From: Begonia masoniana
Taxonomy: Eukaryota > Streptophyta > Magnoliopsida > Cucurbitales > Begoniaceae
NCBI GenBank assembly: GCA_022432975.1
Contig: CM039515.1
Span: 20,959,554-21,023,553, forward strand
Direction of reading: 5' to 3'
DNA: 64,000 bases
The number at the start of each line of letters is the position of its first letter. Position 1 is the stretch's first letter. A model generated the notes under the pieces. That model was not told the origin of the DNA, made no database searches, and saw nothing but the letters and a program-made list of their open reading frames with translations. Made by a program: the position numbers and the translations under genes. This document shows, piece after piece, positions 47,239 through 59,862 of this stretch.

Positions 47239-50200
47239 ATGGTGCATCCACGAAACGACCGAGATGAACGAGATGACACGATCGATACTCTCAAGGATTT
47301 TATCGCCCAGCAGTCTCAACATATGGAGCGTCAGGCTCAGCAAATGGAGAGACAGTCTCAACAGCTGGGTACCCTGATAGACCGAGAGGGCATTAGAGCT
47401 CGAGAGACAGCTGCTTCTGGTAACCGTGGGATGGAGAGATTTCAGAAGCTCGAGCCCCCTCTCTTTAACGGACAGTCTACGGATCCCTCTTCAGCCGAGG
47501 AGTGGGTTCGCACTATGGAGGACATGCTGGCGTATGCTAGCATAGAGGATGGAGAGAAGGTTGCACTAGTGACCTATCATTTGGCACTTGACGCCCGATT
47601 TTGGTGGGATTCCATCAAGACGACCACCGATGTGACGGTTATGGGATGGGAGCAATTCAAAGAGCTATTTTATGACAAGTACTTCAGCCATACGGTGCGA
47701 GAGGCCAAGATGATTGAGTTTATGCAGTTACGGCAAGTTGGTACGATTGCCGAGTATGTGAGGAAGTTTAAAGCCCTTTCGAGATTTGCGCCACGTCAAG
47801 TCAGCATTAACGAAGACAAGGTACGCCGGTTCTTACAGGGACTTAGCCAGCAGTTTCGGATGCGCCTTACCATATCAGGGGTACGAAATGTATCCTATGA
47901 TGAGATTGTGGTTAGAGCTCTTGATATTGAGGTCGTTGATCAGAGTTCTGCTATATCGAGGGAGCCAGCTAAGGGCTTCTTTCGAGAGATTCACCCCCAG
48001 ATCAGGGGCAAGGGTTGGCAACCTAGGGCACAGCCTCAGCAACAATAACAGAGGGGTGTGAAGAGACCTCTTGAAGGAGGTAACGATCAGGGTAAAAAGA
48101 AGCAAGTACATGGAGCTTCTCAGATACCTATTTGCCCTAAGTGTCAGAAGGAGCATAGTGGCCAGTGCAGATTGGGCATGGGTGTGTGTTATCGTTGTGG
48201 TGATGCGGGCCATTTTGTCAAAGATTGTCCTAAGCCCAGTCGAGATCAGTCAGGCAGTGATCAGAGGAGAATTATGCCAAGGATCTTTGCATTTATTGAG
48301 CCCGGCGATGTTGATGATGAGGATCAGCCTGCCGTGATAGCAGGTACTATATTGGTTACTGGCGTTCCTGTATTTTCTTTATTAGACACGGGGGCTACGC
48401 ATTATTTTGTTTCCACGCTTGTGTGTCTAGATTGAGGCTTGCGCCGGAGTTAGCAAAGGGCGAATACAGTGTGATGCTACCTTCGGGTGAGCGTATGCAG
48501 TCAGGTCGTGTTGTCCAGGGCAATATTATCTAGATTGGGGATCGTACCCTCTATGCTCGCCTCATTGTTATGGGCATAGAACAGTATGATCTGATCTTAG
48601 GGATGGACTGGCTATCACAGCACTTCGCCACCATCGATTGTCGATCTGGGATTGTCACCTTTCGACCCCCGGGTAAAGCCGAGTTTTCTTATCAGGCGAT
48701 GAGCAGATTGAGTAGCTCGCCTATTTCTTATTCCATGAAGGTCAACGAGCAGTTTAAAGGTGCGTGCTCTATTTATTTGGCCTCTGTATTTGATTGTCAG
48801 TTGCTCAGCAGAGAAAAGCAGAGCGACATTCCTATTGTCAGAGAATTCTCTGGGATCTTTCTTGATGATCTTCCCGGGTTACCACCAGACCGGGAGATCG
48901 AATTCACTATTGATGTCTATCCAAACTCCGCGCCGAGGTTTAAGAACCCAAATCGGTTGGCACCAGCTGAGTTGAGGAAACTGAGGACTCAGCTTGACGA
49001 GCTGTTAGAGAAGGGTTTTATTCGACCCAGTGTTTCACCCTAAGTTGCTCCCGTTCTGTTTGTTAAGAAGAAAGACGGGACCCTCAGGATGTGCATAGAT
49101 TACAGAGAGTTGAATAAACTTACGGTGAAGAATAAATATCCACTGCCCCGGATTGATGATTTATTTGATCAGCTGCAAAGTGCCCGAGTATTTTCGAGGA
49201 TTGATCTACGTTCGGGTTACAATCAGCTGAAGGTCCGGAAGGAAGATATACCGAAGACGGCATTCCGAACGAGGTATGGGCATTATGAGTTCCTTGTCAT
49301 GTCTTTTGGACTTACTAATGCCCCTACAGCGTTTATGGATTTGATGAACCTTGTCTTCAAGGAGTATCTGGACAAGTTCGTGGTGGTTTTCATCGACGAC
49401 ATTCTGATCTACTCTAAGACGAAGGAAGAACACGAGGAGCACTTGAGAATAGTTTTGAGGATTTTATGCCAACACCAGTTGTATCCAAAGTTCTCTAAGT
49501 GCGAGTTCTGGCTGGATCGAGTCAGTTTTCTTGGCCACATTATATCAGAGGAAGGGGTTTCTGTGGATCCGAGCAAAATTCAGGCGGTCAGAGATTGGCC
49601 ACAGCCAAAGAACGTACGAGAGGTGCGTGGATTTCTCGGATTAGCTGGCTATTATCAGAAATTCATAGAGGGATTTTCGAAGATCGCACTTCCTCTTTCA
49701 CGATTGACACGTAAGAACGAGAGATTTATATGGTCGCCTGCTTGTGATGATAGTTTTATGGAGTTAAAGCAGAGATTGACCACCGCTCCAGTATTGGCGT
49801 TACCTGTTGAAGGTGACAAGTTCAGTATATATTGTGACGCGTCTGGAGTTGGACTCGGTTGTGTATTGATGCAGGAGGGAAGAGTTATTGCATATGCTTC
49901 TCGGCAGTTGAAGCCGTACGAGCAGAATTACCCTACGCACGACCTTGAGTTGGCAGCTGTGGTCTTCGCACTGAAGATATGGAGACATTACTTATATGGG
50001 CAGCAGTGCGAGATATTTTCTGACCACAAGAGTTTGAAGTATTTATTTACGCAGAAGGAGCTGAATATGCGTCAGAGAAGGTGGCTTTAGTTCGTCAAAG
50101 ACTATGATTTTGATATCAAGTACCATCCAGGAAAGGCGAACAAGGTTGCTGATGCCTTGAGTAGAGTGCCTTCTGTGAGTCAGCCTTCATTAGCAGCGAT

Positions 50201-51711
50201 GTTAGTTACGCTGCGGTCTGAGATTGAGAGGTTCGACGTTGAGATAGTGGCAGAGTTGTCCAGTATGCTCACCAACATTTCTCTCAGGCCAACTATTCTA
50301 GATCGTATACGTGAGGCTCAGCAGAATGATACGGAGTGTGAGGAGCTTCGATCGAGCATGATGTTGGGAGACTCGTCAGATTTTCATTTATCAGAGGATG
50401 GTATTCTGAAGTTCAGGCATAGGTGGTACGTGTCTAGCGAAGAGGATCTGAAGAAGGAGATATTGGCCGAGGCACATTCTTCGGCGTATTCTGTGCACCT
50501 GGGAAGTACTAAGATGTACCGAGACCTGAAGCAACATTTCTGGTGGCCGAATATGAAGAGGGAGGTTGCCAAGTACGTTGAGACCTGTTTAGTGTGTCAA
50601 CAGGTGAAGGCAGAGCACCAGAGACCGGCCGGAACGTTATTGCCACTGCCGATTCCGGAGTGGAAGTGGGAGCAGATCTCCATGGATTTCATTGTGGGGC
50701 TCCCGAGGACGACGAAGGGCCATGACGGCATATGAGTTATTGTGGACCGATTGACAAAGTCGGCCCACTTCTTGTCTGTGAAGATGATGTCTTCTATGGA
50801 TCAGCTCGCAGAGCTCTATGTACAGGAGATTGTGAGATTGCACAGAGTGCCAGTTTCTATTGTCTCAGACAGAGATCCGAGATTCACGTCGAAGTTCTGG
50901 AAGAGTTTACACAAAGCTATGGGGACTCAGCTTAATTTCAGCACAGCATTTCATCCTCAGACTGATGGTCAGACAGAGAGGACGTATCAGATTTTGGAGG
51001 ATATGCTTAGAGCATGTGTGCTGGAGTTTCAGGGCTCGTGGAGCCGATATTTGCCTCTGATTGAGTTCTCGTACAACAACAGCTTCCAGGCTACCATTGG
51101 CATGGCTCCGTATGAGGCTTTGTATGGTCGGAAATGTAGATCTCCACTATATTGGGACGAGGTTGGCGAGGCCAGCATCGTTGGTCCAGAAATTCTACAG
51201 CAGACGGCAGAGAAGATTGCCATTATCCGACAACGCATAAAGGTAGCTCAGAGCAGACAGAAGAGCTATGCTGACACGAGACGGAGAGAGCTAGAGTTTG
51301 AAGAAGGTGACGAAGTTTATCTTAAAGTTTCTCCGTTCAAAGGTGTTGCGAGATTTGGAAGGAGGGGTAAGTTGAACCCTCGTTATGTGAGACCCTTTCC
51401 TATTCTAAATAGGATCGGGAAGTTGGCGTATAGACTACAGCTTCCGGCTTCTATGGAGGGTATCCACGACGTATTCCACGTGTCCATGCTTCGGAAGTGT
51501 TTGCGTGATCCATCACATGCCGTGGAAGCGACAGACATCGAGGTACAGCCTACCTTGACGTACGAAGAGGAGCCGGTGCGTATTTTGGAGACTTCCATCA
51601 AGGTATTGCGCAACAAAGAGATTCCGCTGATCAAAGTTTTGTGAGGTGGAAGAGGCTACGTGGGAGCGACAGCAGGATATGATGACTAGATATCCTGAGT
51701 TATTTGTATAG
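47239..51711 (+). pseudogene. gag-pol polyprotein of element P, disrupted
   Basis: Order: gag from ATG 47,239; CCHC knuckle CYRCGDAGHFVKDC at 48,187-48,228; protease DTGAT at 48,385-48,399; reverse transcriptase with FIDD at 49,389-49,400; RNase H ([15 protein letters not shown] near 49,830); integrase zinc region (about 50,470-50,640) and core ([18 protein letters not shown]); chromodomain-like C-terminus ending at TAG 51,709-51,711. Established knowledge: this is the Tekay/Del chromovirus arrangement. In-frame stops lie near 48,046, 48,531, 49,041, 50,088 and 50,733. A one-base frameshift lies near 48,420 and a short deletion frameshift near 51,642. It cannot make the full protein. Confidence 0.92.
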
Positions 51712-51751
51712 TTAAATTTTGTGGACAAAATTCTAAATAAGGTGGGTAAAA

Positions 51752-54620
51752 TGTAATATCCGGCCTGTACGGAATTTTTTTTTTTTCTTTTTTTTTTTTT
51801 ATTTTTTTTTTTTTGTTTTTTTTTTTTTTTATTTTTTTTTTTTTCTTTTTTTTTTTTTATTTTTTTTTTTTTTCTTTTTTTTTTTTTCTTTTTTTTTTTT
51901 TGTTTTTTTTTTTTTCTTTTTTTTTTTTTCTTTTTTTTTTTTTGTTTTTTTTTTTTTCTTTTTTTTTTTTTCTTTTTTTTTTTTTGTTTTTTTTTTTTTT
52001 TTCTTTTTTTTTTTTTGTTTTTTTTTTTTTCTTTTTTTTTTTTTTATTTTTTTTTTTTTGTTTTTTTTTTTTTATTTTTTTTTTTTTATTTTTTTTTTTT
52101 TATTTTTTTTTTTTTCTTTTTTTTTTTTTTTGTTTTTTTTTTTTTTGTTTTTTTTTTTTTATTTTTTTTTTTTTTATTTTTTTTTTTTTATTTTTTTTTT
52201 TTTTGTTTTTTTTTTTTTTCTTTTTTTTTTTTTATTTTTTTTTTTTTATTTTTTTTTTTTTTATTTTTTTTTTTAGCGTCATTAGAACCCTAACAATTAA
52301 TTGGAATTTTAGGAAAATTTAGGGAATTTTCGGAATAATAACACTATATTCCGAGTAATCACCTTTATCGTAATGTAAAGGACGTTTCAGTAAGAATAGT
52401 AAACGAGATCTGTTGTGCGAACGGACAGTTTTAATAAATCTCAAATAATAAGTTGGACTTGTTGGTGAAATAAGGAGATTTGGTGAACCCGAATAGTTGG
52501 ACGATTAACGAACCGAAGGACGAAACAAAATAGAAATAAGTGTTAAGGGCATTTTAGTAATTTTCAAACCAACTTATATAAAATAAACAAATTTCTTTTC
52601 TCTCCCTCACTTTCTCTCTTCTTCCCTGGCGTTCACGAACCAGAGGCAATTTTCTTCTTTGGCCGTGGACGGCGATTCCATTTACGGCGACGATTCGACC
52701 TCCGATCGTTCCGTTTTCTTCACGTTTTCTCCTCCAATCAACGCTCTAGGTATGAATCTATAGTTTTAGAACATTTATTTTGAGTTTTACGGAGTTTGAA
52801 CAATTAGGGTTTCGTTAGGTTTCGTTTAAAAGTCGAGATTTACGGCTCGAAATTGATAGATTGTTATAGTTTACGAACGTATTGCACGTATTAAGCGTTA
52901 TTGGAAGAAGTTAGGATGATTTAGGAGAAATGTTAAATTTGTAAATTTCGGGTTTTCGAAAAACTCGTAAATTGGATTTCGGGGTAACAAGCGTAGATTA
53001 ATGGATTTAATGCCTTGATAAGTTAAGTTGGAACGTTAGGAAATTCCTTAGTTAAGGTTTTGTAAATTTGGACGATCGATAGCTTAAATTAGTTTTAACG
53101 TCGATATTGTGTTTTGCTTCAGACAAACAACGATCGTGGACGGAGCTTGAGCTGCTTTGGACACGAGGTAAGTCCTCGTGATTCTTTTCTGGCCGATTGG
53201 CCTACACCGTACATCGAAGTCGTTTCGAGGAGTTTGGAGACGCACTAGTTTATATTGCTTTGGTTGAGTAGTTAGGTTTAATTGTTTTGTAGATTATGTT
53301 TTACAGTCTTGATGGTATGTATGCTGAGTGTTTAAATTCTGTTATGAATTGTTCATGCATCACGTGTTTTAAAGAAAGAGCATGAAAATGAATTTCCGCA
53401 CGATGTTTTAAAAATGGCGATGTGGCCTGGAGAGGGGCTTGACCTATTGGGGAGACCGATTACGGGTTTGTCACAATACCACATCTATTATGTACTCGCA
53501 ATGTGGCCTGGAAAGGGGCTTGACCTATTGTGGAGGCACGCAGGGGCTTGTCACAATACCACATCTATTGCACTCATATGTATGGTCATGCGAGATGGGG
53601 CTCAGGCACGGCTGTACGTGTTGTAAGCGTGTTCCCCCCTCGTCTAGCTGGAAAGAGTAGTCCGACCGCTGGATGTGCTCTCTCCGGTTAGGAGGCTGAG
53701 ATCTCGGTGACACCCACAGAGTAAAGAAAAGAAAATGCTGCATGATTTCTGAACTCATATGCATAGCATATAGTTGCATTTATGAGGGCTTGCTGAGATT
53801 TTTATCTCATAGTGTATTGTATGGTGTAGGTGATTACGAGGATACAGGTGAGGATGTCCCTCCTCCGGAGGCTTGAGTCCAGTTGGCGGAGGATGGCTGC
53901 GGCAGTGTGTTGGTGCAGTCGACGCTTACCGACCCGTGGAGATGTATGTATAGATTTTGGGATGTTTTGTATTGGTGAATTGTATAGACATTTTAGGATG
54001 TTTGGTTTTGGTAGTTGATAGGTTACCTTTCGTACTGTAAACATTTTGTAAATGTATTTTGAAAATGTTTTGATATTAGGGAAATGTCCGATTTTTAAAC
54101 ATATCCACGCAAATTGTTTTTACGAAAATTGGTTACGTGTTAATGTGAGTTGTTGTTTCGGGTGGTTGATGAAGTGGGGAATGAGGAGAATTTGAATGCA
54201 GTATATTAGATGTAAATTTGATTATGTACGTGGAGCAGGAGGGAGAAATGAGGAAAGAAAAGGAAGGGGGCAGAACGCCTGGCGAACATTCACCAGGCGT
54301 GGCGATTGCATCGCCGCCCTCTGGAGAAATCCAGAGGGTGTGGCGATTGCTCGCCACAAATTGTGGCGAGCAATCGCCTATGGGGCGATTATTCGCCCGG
54401 GCGAATAATCGTCTCCTTATTTTATTAATTACTTATTTAATTAATTTAAGTTTTAATTAAATTGTTTTAAGTTTTATTTAAATTGTTTTAAAAGTTAGAA
54501 TTCAATTCCGATTTCGATTCTGGTTTCGATTTCGGTTTAGTTTCTGCCTAGAGTTTAGTTAAAGATATTAGGATAAAAAAAAATAATACGAAAATTGGGT
54601 ACAGTGTCTAGGTCGTGACA
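51752..54620 (+). repeat. 3' LTR of element P
   Basis: 2,869 bp, ending GGTCGTGACA. It matches the 5' LTR apart from three changes: a poly-T tract replacing about 95 bp near its start, the presence of the first donor (CTAG-GTATGA at 52,750), and an 81-bp tandem duplication (53,420-53,500 and 53,501-53,581). Acceptor ends at 53,122, mini-exon 53,123-53,167, donor at 53,168, acceptor ends at 53,829. The hairpin chain at 54,276-54,415 has one hairpin more than the 5' LTR. Confidence 0.93.
51776..52274 (+). repeat. periodic poly-T tract, T13 plus one other base
   Basis: About 499 bp of T with single A, C or G interruptions at 51787, 51801, 51815, 51831, 51845, 51859, 51874, 51888, 51902 and so on to 52263. 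Spacing is 14 in most cases and otherwise 15-17 (12 at the end). Two adjacent non-T bases never occur. The sister LTR has ordinary AT-rich sequence here. It may be a sequencing or assembly artefact. Confidence 0.9.
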
Positions 54621-54974
54621 CTAAGTCTTACCTAGAGGGTGGATTGTCGGGGTGGAGACTGAAGAATCGATCGTTGATGGAGGAGTAGCTGGCCGAGAGA
54701 GAGAGGGGGAGAAGGAGCTCTGGAGAAAAGGAAAATCGCCAAGAGAGGAAATGTCGGCTACAGTGGGGTTTTAATGAGGTTTAAGGATTTCTATTTCCTA
54801 TTTATACTAATTAAAATCCATCTAATTACAATTGTGCCACTCAACCTAGTTTCACACCACTTGGAATTCAATAAATCAGGCATTAATTTAAAATGAGAAG
54901 GTCAATAAAAGGTGACAGTTAAATCAGTTTCTTTAAGGAAAGAAATTAACTGACTGAAAATGTCGGGTGTTACA
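54621..54974 (-). repeat. 5' LTR of element O, outer part
   Basis: It begins with the second CTAAG copy and continues the LTR interrupted at 44,781 (TTACCT donor complement, GAGTGGAGACTG context). It ends GTCGGGTGTTACA, the LTR start on the minus strand. Confidence 0.88.
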
Positions 54975-55259
54975 CGCCAATAACTCCAACTTATTACAAA
55001 GATTCTATTAAAACTGTCTGTTCGCAATTCGGACCTCGTTTACTATTTTTACCGAAGTATACTTTATATTACGATAAACGTAATTTTCGTAAAATTAGTA
55101 TTACAACTCCTAAAATTCTCGAAATTTTTATAAAATCCTTATTAATTATTAAGATCGTAATAACGCTTTCTTTTTACAAAACGAACTTAATTTGACATAA
55201 TTATAAAAATGTCATTTATATTCAATTTAATAAATCCCGTAAAAGAATCAGGTGTTACA
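54975..55259 (-). repeat. group G LTR fragment, host of element O
   Basis: It matches the U3 part of reverse group G LTRs (CCAATAACTCCAACTTATTA, as at 40,460) and ends CAGGTGTTACA where coding sequence of element S resumes. O therefore inserted into this LTR, and this LTR into S. Its remaining part is not in the window. Confidence 0.75.
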
Positions 55260-57516
55260 ATGCAAGTCATCTTCTCTTAGGACGACCATATGGTGCACTA
55301 TGACGGATTCCTCAATAATTATAGTTTGAAGTTTGGTGGTAGATCAATTAAATTACTTTCTATGACCCCTGAACAAATAGCACGTGACGATGCAGTTAGG
55401 AAAGAAGAGTAAATTAAGGAAAATCTTTTCTTAACTAAACGAGGATTAAGAGCTGCTGTCACCAAAAGGAAGACCTTGATTTTAGTTTTATTTAGAGACC
55501 ACGTTATGGAGCTAGGAGATATACCTTTACCGGTCTAAAATTTGATTAAGTCTTACCAAGATGTCTTCCCTGAAGAACTACCACCCGGATTACCACCAAT
55601 TAGAGGAATAGAACACCAAATCGATCTCCAACCCAGAGCCATGTTACCCAACCGACCGGCCTATAGGATGAGGGCTGAGGAAGCGAAAGAGTTACAAGAT
55701 CAAGTCCAAGAGTTATTGGGAAAGGGATATATTAGAGAGTCGATGAGCCCTTGTACCGTACCTACCTTGCTGGTACCTAAAAAAGATGGCTCTATGAGAA
55801 TGTGTGTTGATAGTCGAGCTATCAACCAAATCACTATTAAATATAGATACCCGATCCCTAGACTCGAAGTCATGCTAGACGAATTAAGCGGAGCCTCTAT
55901 ATTCTCCAAAGTAGACTTGAAGAGCGGATATCACCAAATACACATTAAAGAGGGTGATGAATGGAAAACCGCCTTCAAAACAAAATACGGATTATTTGAG
56001 TGGATGGTTATGTCATTCGGTCTTACTAATGCCCCGAGCACCTTCATGAGGTTAATTCACCATGTTCTTAAGGATTTCCTTGGGAAGTTTGTTTTCGTTT
56101 ATTTTGATAACATCTTGGTGTATAGCCCCGACCTTCCACAACGTGTCAACCATCTCGGGATGCTTTTTCAAACTCTCCGTCGGGCTAAATTTTTTGGGAA
56201 TTTGAGTAAATGCTCATTTGGACAAGAAAAAGTTTATTTTTTGGACTTTATCATTTCAAAGGATGGCTTAGAAGCGGATGGAGACAAAGTTAAAGCCATC
56301 AAGGAGTGGCCCACTCCGAATAGTATCACTGAAATACGTAGCTTTCACGGATTAGCCTCTTTTTATAGGAGGTTTATTAAAGACTTCAGTTCGTTAGTTC
56401 ATCCTATTACCGACCTCACAAAGAAGGGAGTAGACTTTAATTGGACCCCGGAATGTCAAAGAAGTTTCGATCTAATCATGGAAAAGCTTTGTTAATCCCC
56501 GGTGTTAGCTCTCCCTGACTTTAACAAGGTTTTCGAGATAAAGAGTGATGCCTCCGGAATTGGCATTGGTGCTGTATTAATGCAAGATGGTAAATCTCTT
56601 GCATATTTTAGTGAAAAATTAAAGGGAGCTGCACTTAACTACTCCACACACGACGAGGAGTTTTAAGCCATGATAAGGGCTATCGAATACTGGCAACACT
56701 ACCTTCTTTCCAAAGAGTTTGTGATCCATTCCGACCACCAATCACTTAAGCATATCAAAAGTCAACACAAACTCAATAAGAGACATGCAAAATGGGTGGA
56801 ATTCTTGAAAAGATTTTCATACATTTTGAAATATTTAAAAGGATCTGATAATACTGTTGCCGACGCTCTATCGCGAAGACGTATCCTCTTAACGAAATTA
56901 GGCATTAGATTTTTAGGATTTGAATGGATCAAGACTATGTATGAATCCGACAAAGATTTTGGAACGCCCTACCTAAATTGTCAAAACAAAGTTGAAGGAG
57001 GATATAGTATAGTTGATGGATTTTTATTAAAAGGCGGGAAATTGTGTATTCCTGATTGCAGCCTAGACAATGCCTTCTTAAAGAAGCTCATGGTGGAGGA
57101 TTGTCTAGACATTTTGGAGAAAAGAAAACCCTTGAATTGTTAAAAGAAAAATTTTATTGGCCTCATATGATGAAGGACGTGCACCACTCCGTCGAGCAGT
57201 GCATTATCTGTAAAAAAGCCAAAAGCAAGGTTCTACCTCAAGGACTTTATCTGCCCTTACCAATTCCTACACACCCCTGGGTAGAAATTAGTATGCATTT
57301 TGTTTTGGGGTTACCATGAACGGGTCGTAATAAGGATTCCATCTTAGTTGTCGTGGATAGATTCTCCAAAATGGCGCATTTTATCGCTTGCAATAAAGCC
57401 GATCATTCTGCTACTATCGCCGACCTATTCTTCAAAGAGATCGTTAGACTCCATGGAGTGCCCCAGTCTATTGTGTCTGATCGTGACACCAAATTTTTTA
57501 GCACTTTTTGGAAAAT
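55260..57516 (+). pseudogene. CRM/Reina-like chromovirus pol, 5' piece (element S)
   Basis: Encodes a protease end, reverse transcriptase ([47 protein letters not shown]), RNase H ([19 protein letters not shown]), the integrase zinc region and the start of the core ([15 protein letters not shown]). The catalytic motif reads YFDN at 56,100-56,111 instead of YFDD. Frameshifts lie near 55,300 and 57,085. Stops lie near 55,410, 55,538, 56,493, 56,664 and 57,317. The phrasing of the RT differs from the Tekay elements and fits the CRM/Reina branch; the exact clade is uncertain. Gag and the 5' LTR are missing. Confidence 0.85.
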
Positions 57517-59862
57517 TGACATGCCTCGGAGGCCCGTCACAAGATCACAAACTTGGGCACAAAATTTAATCACTCAATGTTCTAATGAATTGTCTCTTTT
57601 TGCAGGTTTTGATTCCATCATGGACTTCACTTAGGAGCCGACTTTGGAGGATGTGGAGAAACCTTGTCATGTCATTCATTGGAGCATTCACACGGAGATT
57701 TCTGGCAGCCCTATGGGAATTTGTCTTCCCGGGCCCTTAAACGTGTAATTTTATTTTTCAAACTTATTTGGCATACATTCGCCTTTATTGTATGGATTTT
57801 ATAATTGTATTTCATGCATTAGATTGTGTGGTTAGAGTTAAATGAATATTGGTGTATTATGGGTTGAAGAAAATTCAACAATTCAAAGGAAAAGAGACCT
57901 CCAAAAATCGAGCCCAAAGAAATACTTGGCCCAAATAAGAGCCCACATCCAAAGGTATGATTTTGCAGGTACATGTGTGGGTGGAAGCATAGATTGATGA
58001 GTTGGCAAAATCCTCACCTTTGGAGTTTTGGCGCGGCAACAAGGATCACCGTCGAATCTGCGCGCGCTGGAGCGCGCAGCGTCAAACCATCTGGCGCGGG
58101 CAGTAGCGCAAGCCAAGCGCGGGCAGCAGGAAGCGCTGATCCTGGCAGGCACGCGCGCAGCACATCAGGGCCGTCGATCAGCGCGCGCGCCAGCGCCCTC
58201 CCACCATTGATCTGCGCGCACCAGCTCCTTTCCTCCTAGCCCTTGATTGTTTTTTTGATCCAATGGCCCTAATCCACCTAGGAATTCTATAAATGCATGG
58301 TATTAGTGATTGTAAACAACTTTTACCCAAATTTATACACTACTATTTCCTTAATATCCAAGGTGCTTCCTTTGGTATTTTCCTTGGTTCTTTGAGCCAA
58401 GTGGAGTAGCCCTCCATTATTAACTTAGCTTGGGTTGCTAAGTTAATTCTTACTCATTCCCTCGCCTTCTCCCTTGGGAGTTGGAATTGAGGACGAAAAT
58501 CCTAGCCCTAGGTGGTCATTTTCCTCCGGGAAAACGTGCTCCCGAGAGCTAAAACATGAGATAGCTCCTCGAGACCGCCAAAGGTATTTCCATAACTTTC
58601 TTTTCCATCACTTTTGCACACAACACTCACTCTTAATTTCGGTCACACTACATCACACATTCACTTTGCCTTAAATGCCATTTCCTTCATCTTTTAGCAC
58701 ATTCTTCATCTCGGCATAACATCTTCTTTCCATCCCCTTTTCTTTTATTTTTCTTCATATTTCATACCATAATTTAGCATGTAATATTCGGCCATTGCAT
58801 AATCTTCCTCCATTTTATTTTATTGCATTTTATTTTTCAAACTTATTTGGCATACATTCGCCTTTATTGTATGGATTTTATAATTGTATTTCATGCATTA
58901 GATTGTGTGGTTAGAGTTAAATGAATATTGGTGTATTATGGGTTGAAGAAAATTCAACAATTCAAAGGAAAAGAGACCTCCAAAAATCGGGCGCGCAGCG
59001 TCAAACCATCTGGCGCGGGCAGTAGCGCAAGCCAAGCGCGGGCAGCAGGAAGCGCTGATCCTGGCAGGCACGCGCGCAGCACATCAGGGCCGTCGATCAG
59101 CGCGCGCGCCAGCGCCCTCCCACCATTGATCTGCGCGCACCAGCTCCTTTCCTCCTAGCCCTTGATTGTTTTTTTGATCCAATGGCCCTAATCCACCTAG
59201 GAATTCTATAAATGCATGGTATTAGTGATTGTAAACAACTTTTACCCAAATTTATACACTACTATTTCCTTAATATCCAAGGTGCTTCCTTTGGTATTTT
59301 CCTTGGTTCTTTGAGCCAAGTGGAGTAGCCCTCCATTATTAACTTAGCTTGGGTTGCTAAGTTAATTCTTACTCATTCCCTCGCCTTCTCCCTTGGGAGT
59401 TGGAATTGAGGACGAAAATCCTAGCCCTAGGTGGTCATTTTCCTCCGGGAAAACGTGCTCCCGAGAGCTAAAACATGAGATAGCTCCTCGAGACCGCCAA
59501 AGGTATTTCCATAACTTTCTTTTCCATCACTTTTGCACACAACACTCACTCTTAATTTCGGTCACACTACATCACACATTCACTTTGCCTTAAATGCCAT
59601 TTCCTTCATCTTTTAGCACATTCTTCATCTCGGCATAACATCTTCTTTCCATCCCCTTTTCTTTTATTTTTCTTCATATTTCATACCATAATTTAGCATG
59701 TAATATTCGGCCATTGCATAATCTTCCTCCATTTTATTTTATTGCATTTTATTTTCATCATTTTCTTCTCTTTATTTAAGTTTTGCACAATACTCATCAC
59801 CGAGCACATTTCTTATCTTTTGTGGGTTGTACACGGACCCTTTTCTAAGGGATCCCGTGTCA
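57517..59862 (+). mobile_element. solo LTR of S family, internally duplicated
   Basis: It starts TGACATGCC, ends CCCGTGTCA and is flanked by AAAAT at 57,512-57,516 and 59,863-59,867. The integrase reading frame of S would be continuous without it. It carries the coding tail [11 protein letters not shown] at its start, as does the 3' LTR of S at 60,526. TATA-like TATAAATG lies at about 58,289 and again in the second copy near 59,209. The inner part is duplicated, which makes it far longer than the 1,477-bp 3' LTR. Confidence 0.9.
57749..59755 (+). repeat. tandem duplication inside the solo LTR
   Basis: Copy 1 spans 57,749-58,827 and copy 2 spans 58,828 to about 59,755. They look identical by eye except that copy 2 lacks about 160 bp corresponding to 57,911-58,070, inside the GCGCGC-rich part. 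The near identity points to a recent event. Confidence 0.9.

Larger units (their letters stand above)
44782..54620 (+). mobile_element. complete Tekay-type retrotransposon P
   Basis: A 9,839-bp element with two LTRs, primer binding site, full-length but broken polyprotein and polypurine tract. It is flanked by CTAAG at 44,777-44,781 and 54,621-54,625. It sits in the 5' LTR of element O in the opposite orientation. It is the only structurally complete element in the window and the youngest level of its branch. Confidence 0.95.

Noticed and set aside
51813..52322. Open frames of almost only phenylalanine
   Set aside because: They are translations of the poly-T tract, not protein genes.
58028..58239. 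A/R-rich open frames in the GC-rich LTR block (also in the second copy)
   Set aside because: Stop-free by composition only; they lie inside a duplicated LTR.
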